Part shown: in pieces, positions 16,225-24,768 of the stretch
Layout: the number at the start of each line of letters is the position of its first letter
Position numbering within the stretch: the first letter of the stretch is position 1
DNA from: Amycolatopsis antarctica
GTDB taxonomy: Bacteria > Actinomycetota > Actinomycetes > Mycobacteriales > Pseudonocardiaceae
Assembly (NCBI RefSeq): GCF_002262875.1
Contig: NZ_NKYE01000004.1
Coordinates: 1-64,000, forward strand
Reading direction: 5' to 3'
DNA: 64,000 nt
Program-made: the position numbers and the translations under genes
Notes under the pieces: generated by a model
Database searches by the model: none
Seen by the model: only the letters and a program-made list of their open reading frames with translations
Told to the model about the DNA's origin: nothing

Positions 16225-17270
16225 TCACCTCCGGCGAGACATTCGCCGAGATGCTCGAGCACGTCTGGCACATACTGCCGTACGCGCTCACGTTCGCGCT
16301 GCCCGTCGTCGTCCTCGGCGGTCTGCTGCTCTGGTTGCTGCGCAACAGGTCCCTGGCGAGTTCGCTCACGCTGCTCGTGATCGTCCCGATCGCCGCGACG
16401 ATCACCGGGGTACTGGGCGTCAGCGGCTTCATGTTCACCCCGACGTTGACCACGATGCTCCTCGTCTGCCTGCTCGTCGGTCTGGTGATCGTGCCGGCCG
16501 CGATCGTTCTCGGGCACGGAATCGCTCGTCGCAGCGTCTGGGAGAGCGATGCGCGGGAACGGGAGCGTGCCGCGGAAGCCTCCCGGCGTGAGCTTGTCGC
16601 CTGGATCAGCCACGACCTGCGCAGCCCGCTATCCGGTATCCGTGCCATGGCCGAGGCGCTGGCGGACGGTGTAGTCGCGGAGCCTGGCGAGGTGGCCGGG
16701 TACGCGCATCGGATCAGCGGGGAGACCACTCGGCTCTCGGCGATGGTGGAGGATCTGTTCGAGCTGTCCCGGATCACGGCGGGTGCCCTGGAGCTGAGCA
16801 TGTCCTCGGTCGCGCTGTCCGACGTGGTCAGCGACGCGATCGCCGGGCAGACCCCGGTCGCGGAGCAGAACCAGGTGCTGTTGCGGGCGAGCGCGCAGGC
16901 GCGGCCGGTGGTGTCCGGCAGCGATCCGGAGCTGGCGCGGATCGTGCGGAACCTGGTGGCGAACGCGATTCGGCATACCCCACCGGAGGGCACCGTGGCG
17001 GTGCGAATCGGCGTCGACGGCCGCGAGGCGCTGCTCTCGGTCGACGACGGCTGCGGCGGTATCCCCGAGGACGAGATCGGCCGGGTCTTCGACGTCGCGT
17101 ATCGCGGCACGCAGGCCCGTACCCCGGAACGCTTCGGCACCACGGCGGGCGGCGGCCTCGGCCTGGCCATCGCGAAGGGTCTCGTCGAGGCGCACCGCGG
17201 ACGTATCGGTGTGCGCAACAGTGGCGCGGGCTGTCGTTTCGAGGTCCGGTTACCCCTCGCCACCCCCTGA
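16221..17270 (+). CDS. Sensor histidine kinase without an extracytoplasmic sensor
   Basis: 349 aa. Three hydrophobic segments occupy the first ~100 residues (about 18-40, 46-68, 75-100), with only short loops. It is thus an intramembrane-sensing type rather than one with a periplasmic domain. HisKA has His131 (WISHDLRSPLSG). HATPase_c shows LVANAIRHTPPEG (N box), DDGCGGIPEDE (G1) and GGGLGLAIAKGL (G2). The start is GTG 16221, overlapping the regulator stop. The stimulus is unknown; membrane lipid state or a redox-active membrane partner would fit the neighbouring membrane oxidoreductase, but that is inference. Confidence 0.9.
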   Translation: MITSGETFAEMLEHVWHILPYALTFALPVVVLGGLLLWLLRNRSLASSLTLLVIVPIAATITGVLGVSGFMFTPTLTTMLLVCLLVGLVIVPAAIVLGHGIARRSVWESDARERERAAEASRRELVAWISHDLRSPLSGIRAMAEALADGVVAEPGEVAGYAHRISGETTRLSAMVEDLFELSRITAGALELSMSSVALSDVVSDAIAGQTPVAEQNQVLLRASAQARPVVSGSDPELARIVRNLVANAIRHTPPEGTVAVRIGVDGREALLSVDDGCGGIPEDEIGRVFDVAYRGTQARTPERFGTTAGGGLGLAIAKGLVEAHRGRIGVRNSGAGCRFEVRLPLATP

Positions 17271-17318
17271 TCCGGTTCGCAACAGGTTTCGCCCGGCGCG
17301 AGTGGTCCGTTCGGATGG

Positions 17319-18380
17319 CTAAGGGGTGACCGGGTCGCGCAGCCGGGCGGTGGCGAACGCGGTCATTCCCTCGGCGAAACCGGTCTCGGCGGTGAAGCCC
17401 AGCAATTCTGTCGCGCGTGCCGGGTCGGCCACCACGTGCCGGACGTCGGCGGGCCGCGCACCCCCGACGATGCGCGGCGCCGGCCCGTCGCAGGCACGCG
17501 CCAGCTCGGCCGCCAGTTCCCCGACGGTGTGCGGCTCACCCGAGCAGACGTTCACCGGCGTCAGCTCACCCGGTGTCCCCTCGGCCGACAGTGCGAGCAC
17601 GTTGGCCCTGGCGACATCGTGGACGTGCACGAAGTCGCGCCGCTGGGCACCGTCCTCCAGCACGGTCGGCTGCTCCCCGCGCAGCAACGCGGACCGGAAC
17701 AGCGAGGCCACCCCGGCGTACGGGGTGTTCTGCGGCATCCGCGGGCCGTAGACGTTGTGGTAGCGCATCGCCCACACCGTCCCGCCGGTCTGCCGCGCCC
17801 ACGCCTCGGCGAGATGCTCCTGCGCGAGTTTCGTGGCCGCGTACGTGCTGCGGGGGAGCAGCGGGGCGTCCTCCGGCACCAGCAGCGAGTCGAGTTCCCG
17901 GTCGCAGGTACCGCAGCGCGGTTCGAATCGTCCGGCGTCCACATCGGACTGACGGCGTGGCGAGGGCGGCACGATCCCGTGTTCCGCGCAGGTGTACCGG
18001 CCCTCCCCGTAGACCACCATCGACGAGGCGAGCACCAGCCGTGTCAGTCCGGCCGCGTGCATCCCGGCGAGCAGCACGGCGGTGCCGTAGTCGTTGTTCA
18101 GGGCGTACGACGGTGCGTCGGACGGGTCGATGCCGTGCCCGACGACAGCGGCCTGGTGGCACACGGCGTCCACCTCGGACAGCAGTTCTCCGAGCAGCCC
18201 GGCGTCGGTGACGTCGCCCCGGACGAAACGGTGCGATCCGAGGTAGCCGGGTGGGTCGCCGGCGCCGTGCGCCGTCGGCAGCAGGTTGTCCAGCAACACC
18301 ACCTCGGCGCCGGATTCGGTGAGCAGGTCGGCTATGTGGGAGCCGATGAAGCCGGCTCCTCCGGTTACGAGAACGCGCAC
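17319..18380 (-). CDS. NAD-dependent sugar-nucleotide epimerase (dTDP-L-rhamnose 4-epimerase-like)
   Basis: 353 aa, extended SDR. NAD-binding GGAGFIGSHIA at the N-terminus, catalytic Ser/Tyr/Lys in LASSMVVYG and STYAATKLAQE, and a C-terminal domain with DFVHVHDVARANVLAL. A family peculiarity is an insertion with YTCAEHG, then RCGTCDREL, a CxxC pair likely binding zinc; dTDP-rhamnose 4-epimerases carry such an insert. That is why I prefer this over UDP-glucose 4-epimerase, with moderate trust. GTG 18380 gives the normal dinucleotide-fold start (VRVLVTGG). It may supply sugar for the glycosyltransferase operon nearby. Confidence 0.8.
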   Translation of the reverse strand: MRVLVTGGAGFIGSHIADLLTESGAEVVLLDNLLPTAHGAGDPPGYLGSHRFVRGDVTDAGLLGELLSEVDAVCHQAAVVGHGIDPSDAPSYALNNDYGTAVLLAGMHAAGLTRLVLASSMVVYGEGRYTCAEHGIVPPSPRRQSDVDAGRFEPRCGTCDRELDSLLVPEDAPLLPRSTYAATKLAQEHLAEAWARQTGGTVWAMRYHNVYGPRMPQNTPYAGVASLFRSALLRGEQPTVLEDGAQRRDFVHVHDVARANVLALSAEGTPGELTPVNVCSGEPHTVGELAAELARACDGPAPRIVGGARPADVRHVVADPARATELLGFTAETGFAEGMTAFATARLRDPVTP

Positions 18381-18518
18381 GGCGGCAACGCTATGGCCGC
18401 GAACGCGACCGCGCATCGTGGACGGCGCCGACATCGGCGCCGGAACCGCCGGTGGTCTGCGACACGGGAGGCGTCCCGGCGCCTCCACCTCGCGCCGAAA
18501 CCGACTACGGTGTGGTTC

Positions 18519-19019
18519 ATGGAACGCAGCGCGCAGCGGCTGGGCCGCGCCCTTGTCGTGGTCGTCGACGACCGCACGGCCCACGGGGAACACGAGGACA
18601 CGACCGGACCGCTGGTGACCGAACTGCTGGAGGAAGCCGGGTTCATCGTCGATGGCACCGTGGTGGTGCATGCCGAGACCGTCGCGATCCGCAACGCGCT
18701 CAACACTGCCGTGATCGGCGGCGCGGACCTGGTGATCACGGCCGGGGCGACCGGGGTCTCGCCCCGCGACGTCACCCCGGACGCCACGGCGGGCGTGCTC
18801 GACCGTCCGATTCCGGGCATCGGGGAGGCACTGCGCTCCTCCGGCCTGGCCGCCGGTGCGATCGACGCCGGCATCTCCCGGGGTCTGGTCGGCGTCTCCG
18901 GCAGCACCCTCGTGGTGAACCTGGCCGGTTCCCGGGCAGCGGTCCGGGACGGCATGGCGACGCTGTCGTCCCTGGTACCGCACGTGATCGACGAACTGTC
19001 CGGCCTCGACGAGAACTGA
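18519..19019 (+). CDS. moaB2: MogA/MoaB-family molybdenum cofactor biosynthesis protein
   Basis: 166 aa. Molybdopterin adenylyltransferase-type fold: VVVVDDRTAHGEHEDTTGP near the N-terminus, ITAGATGVSPRDVTPDAT (substrate-binding TGGTG variant, here TAGATG) and IPGIGEALR, with LVVNLAGS near the end. In the M. tuberculosis block moaB2 follows pepD; here it keeps the relative order. It would serve molybdoenzymes such as the fused oxidoreductase about 6 kb upstream. The TAGATG replacing the usual TGGTG is worth noting but occurs in the actinobacterial subfamily. Confidence 0.88.
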   Translation: MERSAQRLGRALVVVVDDRTAHGEHEDTTGPLVTELLEEAGFIVDGTVVVHAETVAIRNALNTAVIGGADLVITAGATGVSPRDVTPDATAGVLDRPIPGIGEALRSSGLAAGAIDAGISRGLVGVSGSTLVVNLAGSRAAVRDGMATLSSLVPHVIDELSGLDEN

Positions 19020-19024
19020 GCGTC

Positions 19025-19198
19025 ATGACCGGCGACGAGCCGCACGAACCTCCCCGCAAGACCGACCGCCGCACGCTGGACGAGGTCTTCGGGGAGGTCC
19101 TGCCGGACACGACCAGGGACGAGCGGGACGACCGGCCGTCGTCCGGCTCGCCGGATCGCTGGTACCTGGAGAACCGGCCGCCGCACCACGACCGCTGA
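19025..19198 (+). CDS. Small hydrophilic protein, 57 aa
   Basis: The ATG is 6 bases after the moaB2 stop on the same strand, so the two are probably co-transcribed. The product is highly charged (PRKTDRRTLDEVFGEVLPDTTRDERDD) and ends with WYLENRPPHHDR. The LDEVFGEVLP core looks like a short helix in a disordered chain. I recognise similar small proteins beside moaB in related actinomycetes, but know no function. It is too short for most gene callers to be sure of. Confidence 0.6.
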   Translation: MTGDEPHEPPRKTDRRTLDEVFGEVLPDTTRDERDDRPSSGSPDRWYLENRPPHHDR

Positions 19199-19217
19199 GC
19201 GGCCGGCGGCGGGACGG

Positions 19218-19619
19218 TCAGCGGCTCTGCTGCTGCTGACGGAGCAGGTCGCGGATCTCGGTGAGCAGTTCCACGTCGGTCGGCTCGGACGGACCGGCTT
19301 CCTGGCCCCGCTTGCGGCGCTCCTGCAGGTGCTTCACCGGCATGACGATCACGAAGTAGACGACTCCGGCGACGAGCAGGAAATTGATCGTCGCGTTGAT
19401 GACGCCGCCGAAGTCCAGGAAGGTGCTCTCGTTCGCGCTGAGCACCCGGAAACCGAGCCCCTGCGCGGCGTCCGAGCCGCCGATCGCGTTGATCAGCGGC
19501 TTGATCAGACCGTTGGTGAACGAGGTGACGATCGTGGTGAACGCGGCACCGATGACCACGGCGACCGCGAGGTCCACGACGTTGCCGCGCATGATGAAGT
19601 CCTTGAAGCCCTTGAGCAC
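19218..19619 (-). CDS. mscL: Large-conductance mechanosensitive channel
   Basis: 133 aa. Opens on membrane tension to release osmolytes during hypo-osmotic shock. N-terminal helix and first membrane helix show the family signature FKDFIMRGNVVDLAVAVVIGAAF. The periplasmic loop (about 45-70) is followed by the second helix INFLLVAGVVYFVIVMPV, then the charged cytoplasmic helix (ERRKRGQE, LLTEIRDLLRQQQ). Length is standard. It is convergent with the small gene after moaB2, as mscL is near moaB2 in M. tuberculosis. Confidence 0.97.
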   Translation of the reverse strand: MLKGFKDFIMRGNVVDLAVAVVIGAAFTTIVTSFTNGLIKPLINAIGGSDAAQGLGFRVLSANESTFLDFGGVINATINFLLVAGVVYFVIVMPVKHLQERRKRGQEAGPSEPTDVELLTEIRDLLRQQQQSR

Positions 19620-19703
19620 CGTGCTCTCCTTCTCGGGAAGGGGACCAACGTTCGTTTGTGTCCCGGTACATGTCGCCCATTACGTTTCGGTCACTGAAAC
19701 GGG

Positions 19704-20375
19704 CTACCGGAGCGTAACCGCAAGGGAATCGGTCAGCGACACCCCGGCGACCTGTGCGGCCGCAGCCTCCGGAACGGACACCAGGACCATCGGCCCGCGC
19801 GGGTTCCCGCCGGGTTTCCGTTCGCCGGAGTCGTCCACGACGGTGATGATCACCGCGCCTTCGGCGAGCACCCGACGTTGCTGTTCCGGGGTTTGCGGCG
19901 CCACGATGTCCACTGTGGACCCAGGATGCAGGAACTCGGCGACGCCCGCGTCGGCGAGCCGGATCGGCACGGTCGCCCGGTCCGGACCACCGAGGCCCGC
20001 CAGGTCACCGTGCGTGCCGACGACACGGACGTCCGTCAGCGGCTCCCCCGTACGGGTGGCACCGGCGAGCAGGCGACCGTCCACTGTGCCCGGTTCGGTG
20101 TAAGCGCCACCAGGCCGAAGCGACTCGGGCATCCGTGCCACACGTACATGTTCGGCGCCCAGGGTGGTGCCCTGCGGAAGATCGGCCGCGGCGACGAGTA
20201 CCGGCACGGTGGCCTCGCCGGCGGAGACGCCCGGGCGCATGGCGAGCGCGGCGGCACCCAGCAGCAGCGCGACGGCGAGTCCCCGCCGCAGCCGCAGGAT
20301 CAGCCGTCCGTGCGAGCGGGAACGCGCTCGCAACGCCTGCCATCGCCGCCCGCAGGCCACACCGAATCCGCCCAT
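19704..20375 (-). CDS. SAF-domain membrane-anchored protein (CpaB/RcpC-like)
   Basis: 223 aa. A basic cytoplasmic stretch (RRWQALRARSRSHGR) precedes one membrane helix (about 33-48, GLAVALLLGAAALAM). The outer part begins VPVLVAAADLPQGTTLGAEHV, the hallmark SAF fold seen in CpaB and in Flp pilus assembly proteins, followed by a second beta-rich domain (VDIVAPQ, IITVVDDSGE). In actinobacteria such proteins often stand alone without pilus genes, as here. The job is unknown. Its upstream region carries two DnaA-box-like sequences. Confidence 0.8.
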   Translation of the reverse strand: MGGFGVACGRRWQALRARSRSHGRLILRLRRGLAVALLLGAAALAMRPGVSAGEATVPVLVAAADLPQGTTLGAEHVRVARMPESLRPGGAYTEPGTVDGRLLAGATRTGEPLTDVRVVGTHGDLAGLGGPDRATVPIRLADAGVAEFLHPGSTVDIVAPQTPEQQRRVLAEGAVIITVVDDSGERKPGGNPRGPMVLVSVPEAAAAQVAGVSLTDSLAVTLR

Positions 20376-20471
20376 GCTGCCGCCCCCGCTTCCGCCACGA
20401 GGACGGACCGCCCGCCCTCGGCAACGACGTTAGGCAGGCGGACGGGCAGGCAGAAGGCCCGGATCAGCGGC

Positions 20472-20506
20472 CTGTGGACAACTGGGGGTCTGTGGACAAC
20501 TGGGGG
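20472..20506 (-). promoter_or_regulatory. Two tandem DnaA-box-like sequences
   Basis: CTGTGGACAACTGGGGG occurs twice in a row (20472-20488 and 20490-20506). On the minus strand each reads TTGTCCACA, the actinobacterial DnaA-box consensus. They lie 18 bp apart, upstream of the SAF gene and after the ruc stop. Confidence 0.6.
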
Positions 20507-20530
20507 ATGGCGGACCCGCTACGGCGGGAC

Positions 20531-21001
20531 TCAGGAAGCGGACGAGGTGGCCTTGGCCGATCCCGAGGAGCCGGACGAACCCGAGCCGGACGAACCCGAG
20601 CCGGACGAACCCGAGCCGGACGAACCCGAGGCCCCCGAACCGGACGAACCCGATGAGCCCGAGGCCCCCGAACCGGAGGATCCGGAGGATCCCGAATCCG
20701 ATCCAGAGCCGGACGAACCCGACGAGCCCGAGGACTCGGACTTGCCCGAACCGGAGTCGCCGCCCTTCGACTCGCCGGAGGAACCCTTGGCGTCGGCCGA
20801 GGAGGACGTCGACGAGGTGCTCGAGGAACGGGAGTCGTTGCGGTAGAAGCCGCTGCCCTTGAAGATCACGCCGACCGCGCCGTACAGCTTGCGCAGCGTG
20901 CCCGAGCACTGAGGGCATTCCGTCAGGCTGGCGTCGGAGAACGACTGCACCGTCTCGAACCGGTGGTCGCACTCCTTGCAGGCGTACTGGTAGGTGGGCA
21001 C
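20531..21001 (-). CDS. ruc: Zinc-ribbon FmdB-family protein, Ruc-type chaperone with Ser/Gly tail
   Basis: 156 aa. Residues 1-50 form an FmdB zinc ribbon: two CxxC pairs in YACKECDHRFE and TECPQCSG, then GVIFKGSGFYRND. The remaining ~100 residues are almost pure Ser/Gly with scattered Asp/Lys/Glu and are surely disordered. In M. tuberculosis the same-position gene Rv0991c (Ruc) is a redox-regulated chaperone whose Cys sense oxidants and which hands unfolded clients to Hsp70; the same is inferred here. The tail is longer and much more repetitive than the mycobacterial one. Start GTG 21001 (VPTYQYAC). Confidence 0.87.
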   Translation of the reverse strand: MPTYQYACKECDHRFETVQSFSDASLTECPQCSGTLRKLYGAVGVIFKGSGFYRNDSRSSSTSSTSSSADAKGSSGESKGGDSGSGKSESSGSSGSSGSGSDSGSSGSSGSGASGSSGSSGSGASGSSGSGSSGSGSSGSGSSGSSGSAKATSSAS

Positions 21002-21090
21002 TGGTGCTCCTTCGCGGCTTGGCACTCGAAGTCCGAGAGTGCTAATGCGATTCTGCGGCACGGTATTCCCCGAGCGCAAACCCGGTTTCG

Positions 21091-21747
21091 TCACACCCGG
21101 GCAGAGCAGGGTAGCCGGACGAGCCCGCGACCCGGAGTCAGGGCCGCGTGCATGCGCACGTCATGCGGCTCCGCGGGCAGCCGGTCAACGAGTTCGGTGT
21201 CCCGGACGACCGCGATGAGCTCGACATTCGGCGAGAACGCCAGTGAACGGTCGTAGTAGCCGGCGCCGCGGCCGAGGCGGACGCCCACCCGGTCCACCGC
21301 CAGCGCGGGCAGCAGCACCCGGTCCGCCGTCGCGGGCGCGGTGCTGCCGAGGCGCGGTCCGGCGGGCTCCAGTACGCCGCGCAGCCTGCCCGGCACCAGG
21401 GAGGACGGCCCCGTGTACTCCGCCCACTCCAGCGGACCCGGAGTGGACGGGATCACCGGCAGCAGCACCCGTGCGCCGCTGTGCGCGAGCGCGTCCAGCA
21501 GCGCCGTCGAACCCGGCTCGGAACCGAACGGCACGTAGGCGCACACCGTGCCGGAGCCGGCGAGTCCGCGAGCGGTCACGGCCAGTCGCCCGGCGTCGGC
21601 GACACGCGCGGCATCCGGCGTAACCGCACGTCGTCGCGTCAGGTGCGACCGCCATTCGGCTTTCGTCCCGGACGGGCCGGGGGCGCGATCGGGCTCGGTT
21701 TCGGAACGCTCCGCGTTGCTCGCGTGCTCATTGCCGGGTGGGGCCAC
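21091..21747 (-). CDS. 5-formyltetrahydrofolate cyclo-ligase
   Basis: 218 aa. ATP-dependent conversion of 5-formyl-THF to 5,10-methenyl-THF in one-carbon metabolism. About 28 extra acidic/Pro-rich residues precede the fold. Motifs: WRSHLTRRRAV (N-terminal basic helix), VCAYVPFGSEPGS, LLPALAVDRVGVRLGRGAGYYDRSL (nucleotide loop) and HDVRMHAALTP near the end. The start GTG 21747 is only 24 bases from the divergent galU start, so their promoters overlap coding sequence or transcripts are leaderless. Same neighbour pair as in mycobacteria (Rv0992c-galU). Confidence 0.92.
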   Translation of the reverse strand: MAPPGNEHASNAERSETEPDRAPGPSGTKAEWRSHLTRRRAVTPDAARVADAGRLAVTARGLAGSGTVCAYVPFGSEPGSTALLDALAHSGARVLLPVIPSTPGPLEWAEYTGPSSLVPGRLRGVLEPAGPRLGSTAPATADRVLLPALAVDRVGVRLGRGAGYYDRSLAFSPNVELIAVVRDTELVDRLPAEPHDVRMHAALTPGRGLVRLPCSARV

Positions 21748-21771
21748 GCGATCAGGTTAGGCTCTGCGGCT

Positions 21772-22674
21772 ATGACGGCCGCTGCGACCAACCAGACGTT
21801 CCGAACCGCCATCGTGCCCGCCGCCGGACTCGGCACGAGGTTCCTCCCGACCACCAAGGCGGTGCCCAAGGAGCTGCTGCCGGTGGTGGACACCCCTGGC
21901 ATCGAGCTGGTGGCCACCGAGGCCGCGGCGGCCGGTGCGAAACGCCTGGTGATCGTCACCTCGCCGGGCAAGGAGTCCGTCGTCGACTACTTCCGCGACG
22001 CTCCCGAGCTGGAGGACACCCTCGAACGCAAGGGCAAGACGGAGATGCTGGCGAAGGTCCGCCGGGCGCCCGCACTGCTCGACGTCGAGGTCGCCATCCA
22101 GTCCGAGGCGCTCGGCCTCGGGCACGCCGTCGCGCAGGCGGAGGGCAACCTGGACGAGGCCGACGAGGCCGTCGCCGTGCTGCTGCCGGACGACCTGGTG
22201 CTGCCCACCGGCGTCCTGGACCGCATGTCGGCCGTGCGCGCCGAGCACGGCGGCAGTGTGCTGTGCGCCTTCGACATCCCGCGCGAGCAGATCTCCGCCT
22301 ACGGCGTGTTCGACGTCGCCGACACCGCCGACGCCGACGTCAAGCGCGTGCACGGCATGGTCGAGAAGCCCGCCGCCGAGGACGCGCCGTCCACCTTCGC
22401 CGCTGCGGGGCGCTACCTGCTCGACCGTGCCGTTTTCGACGCGCTCCGCCGCATCACGCCCGGCTCCGGTGGCGAGCTGCAACTCACCGACGCCGTCGCC
22501 TTGCTCATCTCCGAGGGGCATCCCGTGCACGTCGTGGTGCACCGCGGCGGCAGGCACGACCTGGGCAACCCGGGCGGTTTCCTGCGTGCGGCCGTCGACT
22601 TCGCCCTGGAGGATCCCGAGTACGGGCCCGGGCTGCGTTCCTGGCTGACCGACCGGATCGGGAGCGCGCACTGA
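21772..22674 (+). CDS. galU: UTP-glucose-1-phosphate uridylyltransferase
   Basis: 300 aa. Makes UDP-glucose from UTP and Glc-1-P. N-terminal nucleotide loop AAGLGTRFLPTTKAVPKELLPV, the QSEALGLGHAVAQAE segment, DDLVLP (metal site), EKPA and GGELQLTDAVALL (sugar site), all in order. ATG 21772 lies just after a TTAGGCT -10-like element, so the transcript may be leaderless. The stop overlaps the next start (TGATG). With galT it links galactose entry to UDP-sugars for the cell wall. Confidence 0.95.
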   Translation: MTAAATNQTFRTAIVPAAGLGTRFLPTTKAVPKELLPVVDTPGIELVATEAAAAGAKRLVIVTSPGKESVVDYFRDAPELEDTLERKGKTEMLAKVRRAPALLDVEVAIQSEALGLGHAVAQAEGNLDEADEAVAVLLPDDLVLPTGVLDRMSAVRAEHGGSVLCAFDIPREQISAYGVFDVADTADADVKRVHGMVEKPAAEDAPSTFAAAGRYLLDRAVFDALRRITPGSGGELQLTDAVALLISEGHPVHVVVHRGGRHDLGNPGGFLRAAVDFALEDPEYGPGLRSWLTDRIGSAH

Positions 22675-23981
22675 TGAACGAGACCGAGGCCGACGCCGTC
22701 GGGACCGAGCCGGTGGCGACGGACGAGGACACCGGCGGCGCCGTCGAGGCCACCGAGTTCCGCGGCGTCGAGGACCAGCTCGCCCTCGTGCTCGAGGCCG
22801 CCGTGCGGCCGCAACCGGTGCGGGCCGCCATCTCCGAGGCGCAGGGACTGCTGTGCGCGGAGGAGGTCGTCGCCGAAGCCGCGCTGCCGGGCTTCGACCA
22901 GGCCGCGGTCGACGGTTACGCGGTGCGCAGCGTGGACGTGCGCACCGGCGGCGACGAGCCGGTCGTCCTGCCGGTCGTGGGTGAGATCGCCGCGGGCTCC
23001 CGGCAGCCGCGCAGGCTCCAGCCCGGGCAGGCGGTGCGGGTGGCCACCGGCGCACCGTTGCCGACCCTGGCCGATGCCGTCGTCCCCAATGCCTACACCG
23101 ACGGGCACAACGCCCGCGTCACCGTGCACCGCTCGGTGCCTTCCGCCGCCTACGTGCGGCGGACCGGTGAGGACGTGCAGATCGGCGACGTCGCCGTCCG
23201 GCAGGGCGACACGATCGGTTCCGCGCAGGTCGGCCTGCTTGCCGCCGTCGGCAGGGCCAAGGTGCTGGTCTACCCGCGGCCCAGGGTGTCGATCGTGACC
23301 GTCGGCGACGAACTCGTCGACATCGACCGCACGCCCACCACCGGCCAGGTCTACGACGTCAACTCCTACGCGCTGGCCGCCGCGGCGCGGGACGCGGGCG
23401 CGGAGGTCAGCCGGGTCGGCATCGTCTCCAGCGAGCCGCGCAGGCTGCGCGAGATCGTCGAGGGACGGCTGCTGATGTCCGAGGTCGTCGTGGTCGCGGG
23501 CGGCGCGGGCGGCAGTTCCGGCGACGAGGTGCTCTCCGCCCTGTCCGAACTCGGCCGCATCGACATGACGAGGGTGGGCATGCACCCCGGTTCGGTGCAG
23601 GGCTTCGGCAGGCTCGGCCCGGACAACGTGCCGACGTTCCTCATTCCCGGCAACCCGATGAGCGCGCTGGTGGTGTTCGAGGTGCTGGTGCGTCCGCTGA
23701 TCCGGGCGGCGCGCGGGACTCGTAACCCGCACCGCCGCATCGTCGGCGCGCGGTTGCTGTCGCCGATCCAGTCCACCAAGGGCCGCAAGGGTTTCCTGCG
23801 CGGGCAGCTCCTGCGGGACGAGACGAATGGCGAGTACATGGTGCAGCCGCTCGGCACGTCCGGCACGCACCTGCTCGCCTCACTGGCCGAGGCGAACTGC
23901 CTGATCAACGTCGACGAGGACCTGACCGAGGTCGCCGCGGGCGACCAGGTCCAGGTGACCTTCCTGGCCCAGCGCGCATAA
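22674..23981 (+). CDS. glp: Gephyrin-like protein Glp (MoeA-family)
   Basis: 435 aa. MoeA fold: DGYAVRS near the N-terminus, the beta-rich domain, and the MogA-like domain with IVTVGDELV and FLIPGNPMSALVVFE. The usual MoeA motif TGGVSxGDYD is replaced by AGGAGGSSGDEV, so catalysis in molybdenum cofactor synthesis is doubtful. In Corynebacterium this galU-linked MoeA paralogue, Glp, binds FtsZ and the membrane receptor GlpR to steer division. glpR is present two genes downstream here. I therefore call it Glp rather than moeA. The ~30-residue acidic N-terminal extension is unusual and may be a regulatory tail. Confidence 0.82.
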   Translation: MNETEADAVGTEPVATDEDTGGAVEATEFRGVEDQLALVLEAAVRPQPVRAAISEAQGLLCAEEVVAEAALPGFDQAAVDGYAVRSVDVRTGGDEPVVLPVVGEIAAGSRQPRRLQPGQAVRVATGAPLPTLADAVVPNAYTDGHNARVTVHRSVPSAAYVRRTGEDVQIGDVAVRQGDTIGSAQVGLLAAVGRAKVLVYPRPRVSIVTVGDELVDIDRTPTTGQVYDVNSYALAAAARDAGAEVSRVGIVSSEPRRLREIVEGRLLMSEVVVVAGGAGGSSGDEVLSALSELGRIDMTRVGMHPGSVQGFGRLGPDNVPTFLIPGNPMSALVVFEVLVRPLIRAARGTRNPHRRIVGARLLSPIQSTKGRKGFLRGQLLRDETNGEYMVQPLGTSGTHLLASLAEANCLINVDEDLTEVAAGDQVQVTFLAQRA

Positions 23982-23989
23982 CCGGCGTC

Positions 23990-24658
23990 ATGTCGGCAGT
24001 GGTGCAGGGATCGCCGTACGGCGAGGGGCGTCACCCCGGCTGGCCCGCGCGGCTCGGTCCGCTGCGCGTCGCGGGCGGTGTGGTCGCGGTGCGGCCGATC
24101 CGGCTGCTCGACGCGGGCGACTGGAGCCGGGTCCGCAGGCGCGACCGGGCGTACCTGGAGTTGTGGGAGCCGACCACGCCAGGGAGCTGGGATGAGCGCA
24201 ACGCCGTGCTGGCGTGGATGTCGCAGTGGTCGGCGCTGCGCGGCCTCGCCCGCAACGGTCAGTGTCTTCCGTTCACCATCACCCTTGATGGTGAGTTCGC
24301 CGGGCAGATCACGGTCGGCAACATCATCCGCGCCTCGCTGCGTTCGGCGTGGGTCGGTTACTGGGTCGCCTCCGGTGCCGCGGGCGGTGGGGTGGGGACC
24401 GCGGCGGTCGCGCTCGTCGTCGATCACGCCTTCGCTTCCGCCGGGTTGCACCGGATCGAGGCGACCGTCCGCCCGGAGAACGTGGCGAGCCTGCGCGTGC
24501 TGGCCAAGGCCGGTTTTCGGGAGGAGGGGCTGTTCCGCCGGTACCTCGATGTGGCGGGCGATTGGCGGGACCATTTCTGCTACGCGATCACTGCCGAGGA
24601 AATAGGTGACGGTCTGGCCGAACGACTCGTCCGGTCGGGTCTGGCGCGACGCGTTTAG
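23990..24658 (+). CDS. rimJ: GNAT acetyltransferase, RimJ family
   Basis: 222 aa. GNAT domain: VAVRPIRLLDAGDWSRV start, ITVGNIIRASLRSAWVGYWVA (core strands), GGGVGTAAVALVVDHAF (acetyl-CoA pyrophosphate loop), LHRIEATVRPENVASLRVLAKAGFREEGLFRRYL (C-terminal motif B). This is the RimJ/RimL pattern of ribosomal-protein N-terminal acetyltransferases; the true substrate is not known. It starts 8 bases after the glp stop, so galU, glp and rimJ look like one transcript, as in mycobacteria. Confidence 0.88.
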   Translation: MSAVVQGSPYGEGRHPGWPARLGPLRVAGGVVAVRPIRLLDAGDWSRVRRRDRAYLELWEPTTPGSWDERNAVLAWMSQWSALRGLARNGQCLPFTITLDGEFAGQITVGNIIRASLRSAWVGYWVASGAAGGGVGTAAVALVVDHAFASAGLHRIEATVRPENVASLRVLAKAGFREEGLFRRYLDVAGDWRDHFCYAITAEEIGDGLAERLVRSGLARRV

Positions 24659-24768
24659 CCCACGCGATCGTCTGTGCAAAGGGATCCGGCGCCCGCGCAA
24701 CCGTGTGACGTTCACCTTATCCGGTGAGCACAATCCGCTGTGCCGGTCGGCGTGGCACCCGGTTTTCT

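Noticed and set aside
19683..19701. Terminator for the SAF gene (CGTTTC-N7-GAAACG)
   Set aside because: Only six AT-containing pairs and no U tract; too weak to list.
20472..20506. Replication origin at the DnaA boxes
   Set aside because: Only two boxes, no dnaA/dnaN neighbours and no AT-rich unwinding region.
20430..20972. Frames opposite the Ser/Gly tail of ruc giving Pro/Glu/Asp-rich or Phe/Gly/Leu-rich proteins
   Set aside because: They are antisense to low-complexity coding DNA.
22674..23981. Annotation as molybdopterin molybdenumtransferase moeA
   Set aside because: Key motif is altered and gene context is that of the division protein Glp.
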